From an uncultured Mediterranea sp. (GTDB lineage Bacteria; Bacteroidota; Bacteroidia; Bacteroidales; Bacteroidaceae): a DNA stretch of 64,000 bases. Shown one piece after another: positions 57,716 to 64,000 of the stretch. The notes beneath the pieces were generated by a model. The model did no database searches, was not told the DNA's origin, and was given only the letters and a program-made list of their open reading frames with translations. Position 1 is the first letter of the stretch. Each line of letters starts with the position of its first letter. Where the stretch lies: assembly GCF_902493215.1 (NCBI RefSeq), contig NZ_CABUOL010000010.1:1-64000 (forward strand), given 5' to 3'. The translations under genes and the position numbers were made by a program.

Positions 57716-59176
57716 ATGGACAACAATAAATTGGATATAAAGGCCTTTCTGGACAAGGATGAACAGAAAGACTTGCTTCGCTTTCTGACGGCAGGGTCGG
57801 TGGACGACGGTAAGTCCACCCTGATAGGACGCCTGTTGTTCGATAGCAAGAAATTGTATGAAGACCAGCTGGACGCCTTGGAGCGCGACAGCAAGCGTAT
57901 GGGTAACGCCGGCGATCACATCGACTACGCCCTTCTGCTGGACGGATTGAAAGCCGAACGCGAGCAGGGTATCACCATCGACGTGGCCTACCGCTACTTC
58001 TCGACCAACAACCGCAAGTTCATCATTGCCGACACGCCGGGGCACGAGCAATATACGCGCAACATGATTACGGGCGGCTCGACGGCCAACCTGGCCATTA
58101 TCCTCGTGGATGCACGTACGGGTGTCATCACCCAGACGCGTAGACACACCTTCCTGGTATCTCTGCTGGGTATCAAGCACGTCGTTTTGGCCGTGAACAA
58201 GATGGACTTGGTGGATTTCTCCGAGGAGCGTTTTAACGAGATTGTATCCGTTTACAAGGAATTTGTCGCTCCGTTGGGCATCCCCGATGTGACTTGCATC
58301 CCCTTGTCTGCACTCGACGGCGACAACGTGGTGACCAAGTCGGAGCGTACACCTTGGTATAAAGGTACGTCGCTGCTCGACTTTCTGGAGACCGTCCACA
58401 TTGACAACGACCACAACTTCAACGACTTCCGCTTCCCCGTCCAATACGTACTTCGCCCCAACCTCGACTTCCGTGGTTTCTGTGGCAAGGTCGCTTCGGG
58501 CGTCATCCGCAAAGGCGATGAAGTGATGGCATTGCCTTCACGCAAGAAGTCGCGCATCAAGAGCATCGTGACCTACGACGGTGAGTTGGATTATGCCTTC
58601 CCGCCCCAGTCGGTAACGCTGACTTTGGAAGACGAGATTGACGTGTCCAGAGGCGAGATGCTGGTACATCCCGACAACCTGCCGATGGAAGACCGCAACT
58701 TCGAGGCCATGCTCGTGTGGATGGACGAGGAGCCGATGGACGCCAACAAGTCCTTCTTCATCAAGCAAACTACCAACTTGAGCCGTACGCATATCGACAC
58801 CATCAAGTACAAGGTGGATGTCAACACCATGGAGCACCTCTCTTTGGAGAATGGCAAGCTGACGCGGGAGACACTCCCCATGCAGCTCAACCAGATTGCT
58901 CGCGTGGTATTCACCACGGCCAAGGAATTGTTCTTCGACCCTTACAAGCAGAACAAGGCGACGGGTTCGTTCATCCTGATTGACCCTATCACCAACAACA
59001 CCAGCGCCGTCGGCATGATTATCGACCGCGTGGAGAGCAAGGATATGCATCAGGGCGAAGAATTGCCCGTGCTCGACCTTGTGAAGCTGGGCATCGCTCC
59101 CGAACATTACGAGGCGATAGAGAAGGCCGTGAAGGAGCTCGAACGCCAGGGGTTGGGCGTGAAAGTGGTGAAATGA
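57716..59176 (+). CDS. cysN: sulfate adenylyltransferase subunit 1 (GTPase)
   Basis: 486 residues from ATG 57716 (MDNNKLDIKAFLDKDEQKDL). EF-Tu-like GTPase with P-loop GSVDDGKST (27-35), FIIADTPGHEQYTRNMITGG and VLAVNKMDLVDFSEERF, then two beta-barrel domains. GTP hydrolysis drives APS formation by CysD. No CysC domain is fused to its C-terminus (ends GLGVKVVK), consistent with the separate cysC gene upstream. Confidence 0.96.
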   Translation: MDNNKLDIKAFLDKDEQKDLLRFLTAGSVDDGKSTLIGRLLFDSKKLYEDQLDALERDSKRMGNAGDHIDYALLLDGLKAEREQGITIDVAYRYFSTNNRKFIIADTPGHEQYTRNMITGGSTANLAIILVDARTGVITQTRRHTFLVSLLGIKHVVLAVNKMDLVDFSEERFNEIVSVYKEFVAPLGIPDVTCIPLSALDGDNVVTKSERTPWYKGTSLLDFLETVHIDNDHNFNDFRFPVQYVLRPNLDFRGFCGKVASGVIRKGDEVMALPSRKKSRIKSIVTYDGELDYAFPPQSVTLTLEDEIDVSRGEMLVHPDNLPMEDRNFEAMLVWMDEEPMDANKSFFIKQTTNLSRTHIDTIKYKVDVNTMEHLSLENGKLTRETLPMQLNQIARVVFTTAKELFFDPYKQNKATGSFILIDPITNNTSAVGMIIDRVESKDMHQGEELPVLDLVKLGIAPEHYEAIEKAVKELERQGLGVKVVK

Positions 59177-59209
59177 GGAAAACGCTCCTCCGAGTAGCAC
59201 AAAATAAAA

Positions 59210-59275
59210 GGATGCTTTCCCTTGGAGAAAAGGCTGTTTTCTTGTGGAGAAAACATTGCTTTCTCCAAGGCATGG
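59210..59275. repeat. three 22-bp units inside the sulfate operon
   Basis: Units at 59210, 59232 and 59254, for example GGATGCTTTCCCTTGGAGAA then GGCTGTTTTCTTGTGGAGAA. Units one and two end GTGGAGAAAA or TTGGAGAAAA; the third contains CATTGCTTTCTCCAAGG, which resembles part of the array at 21786-21895. It fills the gap between cysN and the sulfotransferase gene. Confidence 0.55.
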
Positions 59276-59316
59276 TATCGGAAGTAAAAAACAGAGTGAA
59301 TATTTGAGAAAAAGAT

Positions 59317-60423
59317 ATGGGTTTATTAGAATTTAGCAAGCTCCCCATCAATACGCTGGTGGGAGCCGATTGGAAAACCTTCAACCAGATAACCGCCGGC
59401 CGCACCATCGACGCTTCCTACAAAGGGAAGTATCGGCTGACGAAGGCCGTGTGCCGCCTGCTCTCCACGCTGGTGTCGTTGCAGGACAGAAAATACGAAA
59501 AACTGCTGGCTGACAAGCCGTTGGAGCATGACCCTGTGTTCATCTTGGGACATTGGCGGAGTGGTACGACGTTTGTGCACAACGTCTTTTCGTGCGACAA
59601 GCACTTCGGCTACAATACCACCTATCAGACCGTTTTTCCACACCTGATGATGTGGGGGCAGCCCTTCTTCAAGAAGAACATGAGTTGGCTGATGCCCGAC
59701 AAGCGTCCGACCGACAACATGGAGCTGGCCGTTGACCTGCCTCAGGAAGAGGAGTTCGCGCTGGCCAACATGATGCCCTACACCTATTACAACTTCTGGT
59801 TCCTGCCCAAGCACATGCAGGAGTATGCCGACAAGTACCTCCTCTTCGAAGACATTACGGACGAAGAACTGAAGGTGTTCGAGGAAGTCTTTGTGAAACT
59901 CATCAAGATATCCTTGTGGAATACGCACGGCACCCAGTTCTTGAGCAAGAACCCTCCCCACACGGGCCGCGTGAAAGAGCTGGTCAAGATGTTCCCCAAC
60001 GCCAAGTTTATCTACCTGATGCGCAATCCCTATACGGTGTTCGAGAGTACGCGCAGCTTCTTCACCAATACCATCCAGCCCTTGAAGCTTCAGGACATCA
60101 GCAACGAAGAGCTGGAAAAGAACATCCTTTCCATCTACGCCAAGTTGTATCACAAGTACGAGGCCGACAAGAGTTGTATCCCTGCCGGCAACCTGATTGA
60201 GGTGAAGTTCGAGGACTTCGAGGCCGACGCTATGGGTATGACGGAGCATATTTATCAGGCATTGTCCATCCCTGGCTTTGCGGAAGCTCGCGCCGACATC
60301 GAGAAATATGTGGGAGGCAAGAAGGGATACAAGAAGAACAAGTACAAGTATGATGACCGCACGGTGCACTTGGTTCAGGAGAACTGGGGCTTTGCATTGG
60401 AGCAGTGGAAATATGAGTTATAA
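59317..60423 (+). CDS. PAPS-dependent sulfotransferase
   Basis: Transfers a sulfonate group from PAPS to an acceptor. 368 residues. The 5'-phosphosulfate loop is FILGHWRSGTTFVHN (RSGTTF, 81-86) and the 3'-phosphate site is around NAKFIYLMRNPYTVFESTRS. There is no signal peptide. It is the last enzyme of an operon that makes PAPS and disposes of PAP. In B. thetaiotaomicron a cluster of this content (as I recall BT_0412-BT_0416) sulfonates cholesterol and other sterols; the same substrate class is inferred here. Confidence 0.92.
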   Translation: MGLLEFSKLPINTLVGADWKTFNQITAGRTIDASYKGKYRLTKAVCRLLSTLVSLQDRKYEKLLADKPLEHDPVFILGHWRSGTTFVHNVFSCDKHFGYNTTYQTVFPHLMMWGQPFFKKNMSWLMPDKRPTDNMELAVDLPQEEEFALANMMPYTYYNFWFLPKHMQEYADKYLLFEDITDEELKVFEEVFVKLIKISLWNTHGTQFLSKNPPHTGRVKELVKMFPNAKFIYLMRNPYTVFESTRSFFTNTIQPLKLQDISNEELEKNILSIYAKLYHKYEADKSCIPAGNLIEVKFEDFEADAMGMTEHIYQALSIPGFAEARADIEKYVGGKKGYKKNKYKYDDRTVHLVQENWGFALEQWKYEL

Positions 60424-60442
60424 ATAGGAAAAAGGTAAAAAG

Positions 60443-61411
60443 ATGATGTGTAGAAAATTTGTATTATATATGGCGATTGCCATTGCCTCGTTGTGGAGTG
60501 GGGTGGCTATGGCCCAGCCTCATGCCGAGCCTATCGCTTTTGGGGATATGGACCAGTGGGTGGACCGTCAGATTAAGGAATCAGGTATTATCGGTGGAGC
60601 TACCAAGCATGTCTATGCCATCGGCCCCACAAAGACCATCGTAGGCGACGAACCCTACACCAATATGGGAGGTTCCCCTTGGGCCACTTCCAATGTCATG
60701 GCCAAGGTGGCAGGTATCACCAAAACCAACACTTCTGTATTTCCTGAGAAGAGAGGCGACGGCTACTGTGCCCGTCTTGATACGCGTATGGAGAGTGTCA
60801 AGGTCTTCGGTTTGGTGAACATCACGGTGCTTGCGGCAGGTTCAGTATTCTTGGGCGACGTGCACGAACCTATCAAAGGGACGCAAAACCCGCAGAAAAT
60901 GTTGAACTCGGGCATCCCTTTCACCAAGAAGCCGGTAGCTATCCAGTTCGACTACAAGGTCAAGATGTCCGACCGCGAGAAACGTATCCGTGCAACAGGC
61001 TTCAGTCGCATAACCGATGTTGATGGAAAAGACTTCCCTGCCGCCATCCTGTTGTTGCAGAAGCGTTGGGAAGACAAGGACGGCAACATCTATGCCAAGC
61101 GTGTAGGTACGATGGTGGTGCGTTATTATGCCACTACTCCTGATTGGAAAAACAATGCTACGTACGACATCATGTATGGCGACATTACGGGTAACCCCAA
61201 CTACAAGGCCCACATGATGCGCCTGCAGGTAGAGGAGCGTTATGCCATGAACAGCAAGGGTGAAAGCGTACCTATCCATGAGGTGGCATGGGGAACGGAA
61301 GACGACGTACCTACCCACATGGTACTTCAGTTTACCTCCAGCCACGGAGGTGCCTATATCGGTTCGCCCGGCAATTCGCTTTGGATAGATAATGTGAAAC
61401 TCATCTACTGA
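60443..61411 (+). CDS. exported PCMD-domain protein
   Basis: 322 residues; ATG 60443 gives MMCRKFVLYMAIAIASLWSG, a signal peptide ending near VAMAQPH. The mature protein is a beta-rich PCMD (putative carbohydrate-metabolism) domain: AFGDMDQWVDRQIKESGIIG, GDGYCARLDTRMESVKVFGL, SVFLGDV, and the terminal GSPGNSLWIDNVKLIY with the jelly-roll end. It follows the sulfotransferase by 19 bases and so belongs to the sulfonation operon; it may bind the substrate or product outside the cell. Confidence 0.85.
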   Translation: MMCRKFVLYMAIAIASLWSGVAMAQPHAEPIAFGDMDQWVDRQIKESGIIGGATKHVYAIGPTKTIVGDEPYTNMGGSPWATSNVMAKVAGITKTNTSVFPEKRGDGYCARLDTRMESVKVFGLVNITVLAAGSVFLGDVHEPIKGTQNPQKMLNSGIPFTKKPVAIQFDYKVKMSDREKRIRATGFSRITDVDGKDFPAAILLLQKRWEDKDGNIYAKRVGTMVVRYYATTPDWKNNATYDIMYGDITGNPNYKAHMMRLQVEERYAMNSKGESVPIHEVAWGTEDDVPTHMVLQFTSSHGGAYIGSPGNSLWIDNVKLIY

Positions 61412-61414
61412 TTG

Positions 61415-61445
61415 TTTGGCAGAAACAATTAAAGTTGTATTTTTG
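61415..61445 (+). promoter_or_regulatory. promoter of ruvX
   Basis: TTTG (61415-61418), exactly 19 bases, TATTTTTG (61438-61445). The ATG at 61455 is nine bases after the -7 box, so the leader would be only a few bases long. Confidence 0.72.
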
Positions 61446-61454
61446 TGCCCGAAT

Positions 61455-61877
61455 ATGGGAAGACTATTGGCTATAGATTATGGAAAGAAGCGCACGGGGA
61501 TTGCTGTGACCGATACCCTGCAACTGATAGCGAACGGGCTGACGACGGTGCCTACACACGAGTTGCTGGCCTTTATCCTTGACTATGTGTCCAAAGAACC
61601 AGTCGAACGTATTCTGGTGGGGCTTCCCAAACAGATGAACAACGAGGCTTCGGAGAACATGAAACGTATAGAGCCGTTTGTCCGCTCCTTGCAGAGGAAG
61701 TTGCCTGACATGCCGGTGGAGTACGTAGACGAACGGTTTACATCCGTCCTGGCCCATCGTACCATGCTTGAGGCCGGTCTGAAGAAGAAAGACAGGCAGA
61801 ACAAGGCGCTGGTCGATGAAATCAGTGCCACCATCATCCTGCAGAGTTACCTGGAGAACCGAAGCCTGATGAGATAA
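61455..61877 (+). CDS. ruvX: Holliday junction resolvase RuvX/YqgF
   Basis: RNase H-fold nuclease acting on branched nucleic acids and in pre-16S rRNA processing. 140 residues from ATG 61455 (MGRLLAIDYGKKRTGIAVTD), with catalytic D in AIDYG, VGLPKQMNNEASENMKRI and YVDERFTSVLAHRTM, and the terminal Asp in ALVDEISATIILQSYL. An upstream frame extension contains the promoter and is rejected. Followed after 40 bases by def. Confidence 0.93.
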   Translation: MGRLLAIDYGKKRTGIAVTDTLQLIANGLTTVPTHELLAFILDYVSKEPVERILVGLPKQMNNEASENMKRIEPFVRSLQRKLPDMPVEYVDERFTSVLAHRTMLEAGLKKKDRQNKALVDEISATIILQSYLENRSLMR

Positions 61878-61917
61878 ACTTAGACTGAACAACGTAATAT
61901 AATAAAGGAATAGAATT

Positions 61918-62472
61918 ATGATTTTACCCATTTATACATACGGGCAACCTGTCTTGAGAAAAGTTGCCGAAGACATTACCCCCGAGTATCCTGAACTGAA
62001 AGAACTGATTGCAAATATGTTCGAAACGATGGATCGTGCGGATGGAGTAGGGTTGGCTGCTCCTCAGATCGGACTTCCTATCCGTGTGGTTGTAATCAAT
62101 CTGGATGTCTTGTCCGATGACTTGCCCGAATTCAAGGGATTCCGCAAGGCCTATATCAATCCTCATATCATAGAGGTGTCGGGCCAGGAAGTATCGATGG
62201 AAGAAGGCTGCTTGAGTTTGCCTGGCATTCATGAGAGTGTGAAGCGTGGCGACAAAATCCGTGTGAAGTACATGGACGAGGATTTCAAGGAGTACGAAGA
62301 AGAAGTCGAGGGATATCTGGCCCGTGTCATGCAGCATGAGTTCGACCATCTGGAGGGAAAAATGTTCATCGACCATTTGTCGGCTTTGCGCAAGCAGATG
62401 ATTAAAGGAAAACTGAATGCCTTGCTCAAGGGAAAGGCTCATTGTACATACAAGGTGAAGACCGTGAAATAA
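61918..62472 (+). CDS. def: peptide deformylase
   Basis: Removes the formyl group from new N-termini. 184 residues with the three metal/active-site motifs GVGLAAPQIGLP, EEGCLSLPGI and MQHEFDHLEGKMFIDH. Typical length for type 1 enzymes. It stands between ruvX and the TPR gene, nine bases before the latter. Confidence 0.96.
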   Translation: MILPIYTYGQPVLRKVAEDITPEYPELKELIANMFETMDRADGVGLAAPQIGLPIRVVVINLDVLSDDLPEFKGFRKAYINPHIIEVSGQEVSMEEGCLSLPGIHESVKRGDKIRVKYMDEDFKEYEEEVEGYLARVMQHEFDHLEGKMFIDHLSALRKQMIKGKLNALLKGKAHCTYKVKTVK

Positions 62473-62481
62473 GGGTTGAAA

Positions 62482-64000
62482 ATGATAAGGAGATTACTGA
62501 TAGCTATACTGTTGTGGCCGGCGTGTTTGTGTGCCCAAATCAATACGGAGCGTGTGATGATGATTGCCCGGAATGCATTGTATTTCGAGGATTATGTACT
62601 TTCCATTCAGTATTTCAATCAGGTAATCAGCGCCAAGCCTTATTTGTACGAACCTTATTTTTTCCGTGGATTGGCCAAAATCAATCTCGACGACTATCAG
62701 GGAGCTGAGGCCGATTGTGATGAAGCTATCCGACGTAACCCTTTTGTGGTCGGTGCCTATCAGATAAGAGGACTGGCTCGTATCCGTCAGAACAATTTTG
62801 ATGGAGCCATTGAAGACTATCGGGCGGCTTTGAAGTACGATCCTGAAAATCTGGTCTTGTGGCATAATCTGACCCTTTGCCACATGCAGAAGAAGGACTA
62901 TACGGCGGCCGAAGACGATCTGGAGAAACTGCTGTCCATCTCTCCCCGCTATACACGCGCCTATCTGATGAGGGGCGAGGTGAATCTGCAACAGAAAGAT
63001 ACCGTTGGTGCCTTGCGCGATTTTGATAAGGCGCTGGAACTGGACCGTTATGATGCCGATGCTTGGAGCGCACGCGCGTTGGTGAAACTCCAGTTGAAGG
63101 ACTATAAGTCGGCCGAAGAAGACTTGAACCAGGCTATCCGACTGAGTATCAAGAATGCAGGAAATTACATCAATCGTGCTTTGGCTCGTTTCCACCAGAA
63201 CAATCTTCGTGGCGCCATGCAAGACTATGATTTGGCTCTGGATATTGATCCCAATAACTTTATCGGCCATTACAACCGAGGTTTGCTTCGTGCGCAGGTC
63301 GGCGACGACAACCGGGCTATTGAAGATTTCGACTTTGTGCTGAAGATGGAGCCGGACAATATGATGGCTACCTTCAACCGTGGTTTGTTGCGTGCGCAGA
63401 CAGGAAATTATCAAGGTGCCATTGAAGATTATTCGAAGGTAATTGAACAGTATCCGAACTTCCTGACTGGATATCACTATCGTGCCGAAGCGCGTCGGAA
63501 GATTGGTGACCGAAAGGGAGCCGAACAAGATGAATTCAAGTTGATGCAGGCACAGTTGGATCGTCTGAACAACAAGCAGAGTAGCAGTCAGAAGGATCTG
63601 GCCGATGCGGGTGACGGCGAAGCTGGCGAGGAAAAGACGCGTAAGAAGTCGGACAAGAATATGGAAAACTATCGGAAAATCGTGATAGCCGACGATTCAG
63701 AGAATACACAACGCTACACGAGTGATTATCGCGGCCGTGTGCAGGATCGCAATGTGGTAGTCAAGTTGGAGCCTATGTATGCCTTGACTTATTACGAGAA
63801 AATCAGCGAGGTGAAGAAAACGGTGCATTTCTACAAGGCAATCGATGCTTTGAACCTTGCAAAACGCTTGCCAAAGCCTTTGCGGATTACCAATATGGAG
63901 GCTCCGCTGACCGAAGAACAGGTGAAATATCACTTTGCATTGATAGATTCTCATACGTCGGACATTGTAGCTCATCCGCAGGACGCTTTGAAACGCTTTG
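62482..64000 (+). CDS. TPR protein, partial (3' end beyond window)
   Basis: ATG 62482 (MIRRLLIAILLWPACLCAQI) with a signal peptide; 506 residues are visible and the frame is open at the right edge. At least nine tetratricopeptide units run from about 25 to 345 (for example PYFFRGLAKINLDDYQGAEA, LVLWHNLTLCHMQKKDYTAA, FIGHYNRGLLRAQVGDDNRA). A charged linker follows (KQSSSQKDLADAGDGEAGEE) and then a non-TPR region. Members of this type in Bacteroides are encoded next to def and ruvX; function unknown, probably periplasmic scaffolding. Confidence 0.85.
   Translation, partial: MIRRLLIAILLWPACLCAQINTERVMMIARNALYFEDYVLSIQYFNQVISAKPYLYEPYFFRGLAKINLDDYQGAEADCDEAIRRNPFVVGAYQIRGLARIRQNNFDGAIEDYRAALKYDPENLVLWHNLTLCHMQKKDYTAAEDDLEKLLSISPRYTRAYLMRGEVNLQQKDTVGALRDFDKALELDRYDADAWSARALVKLQLKDYKSAEEDLNQAIRLSIKNAGNYINRALARFHQNNLRGAMQDYDLALDIDPNNFIGHYNRGLLRAQVGDDNRAIEDFDFVLKMEPDNMMATFNRGLLRAQTGNYQGAIEDYSKVIEQYPNFLTGYHYRAEARRKIGDRKGAEQDEFKLMQAQLDRLNNKQSSSQKDLADAGDGEAGEEKTRKKSDKNMENYRKIVIADDSENTQRYTSDYRGRVQDRNVVVKLEPMYALTYYEKISEVKKTVHFYKAIDALNLAKRLPKPLRITNMEAPLTEEQVKYHFALIDSHTSDIVAHPQDALKRF

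Noticed and set aside
1..64000. tRNA and rRNA genes, riboswitches
   Set aside because: I scanned the gaps by eye for cloverleaf-like ends, CCA-type acceptor patterns and conserved rRNA words and saw none I could support. A covariance-model scan would be decisive.

Overview
This window is a chromosomal segment of a gut-type member of the Bacteroidales, most likely Bacteroides or Phocaeicola. The evidence is the repeated Bacteroidetes promoter signature (TTTG, about 19 bases, TAnnTTTG), near-absence of Shine-Dalgarno sites, the HU plus smalltalk gene pair, reverse rubrerythrin, a FadL-type outer membrane protein, putative porin and PCMD-domain proteins. I see no rRNA, tRNA, CRISPR array or transposase.

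Layout. 1-5 kb: a genus-typical accessory module, with a BT4734-type protein cut by the left edge, small hypothetical genes, a long coiled-coil protein, then HU and a 31-residue smalltalk protein. Its gaps are packed with iterated 7-base words and a 35-bp inverted repeat. 5.1-10.2 kb: a defence island on the minus strand, reading hipB-hipS-hipT (three-part HipBST-like toxin-antitoxin), vsr, an HTH controller, a C5-cytosine methyltransferase and an HpaII-family endonuclease. The restriction genes are clearly AT-richer than their neighbours. 10.6-16.1 kb: a radical SAM DNA-modification/repair candidate and its usual DUF4130 partner, separated here by a tricorn-like S41 protease. 16-24 kb: housekeeping and envelope genes (lytic transglycosylase, SDR, MaoC, YgbA, AraC regulator, nitrilase, acyltransferase, GH25 lysozyme, prmA). 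24-30 kb: a Trp-rich exported protein with a FadL-like porin, then an ECF sigma, membrane protein, exported protein run and an outer membrane barrel. 30-40 kb: reverse rubrerythrin with perR, nadE, a periplasmic binding protein, a putative porin with a duplicated promoter, and a TPR histidine kinase/LuxR response regulator pair. 40-46.5 kb: a 2-oxoacid:ferredoxin oxidoreductase operon that includes a 55-residue membrane protein, then tkt and rpiB. 46.6-51.5 kb: the galactose operon (galM, sugar MFS, galK), divergent from a mannose-6-phosphate isomerase. 51.5-53.6 kb: small envelope proteins (holin-like, YtxH, lipoprotein, SPOR). 53.7-61.4 kb: a complete sulfate-activation and sulfotransfer operon (cysQ, SLC13 permease, cysC, cysD, cysN, sulfotransferase, PCMD protein). 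61.4-64 kb: ruvX, def and a TPR protein cut by the right edge.

How genes work together. The sulfate operon makes PAPS, spends it with a sulfotransferase and removes the PAP by-product. No APS/PAPS or sulfite reductase lies within it, so it looks built for sulfonating a molecule rather than making cysteine; it resembles the sterol-sulfonation cluster of B. thetaiotaomicron. The least explained signal is non-coding: six intergenic arrays of imperfect tandem units with a 22- or 23-bp period, most units carrying a short central dyad but unrelated in sequence between most sites. The most striking regulatory signal is a set of three HipB-like operators whose centres are exactly 41 bp apart.
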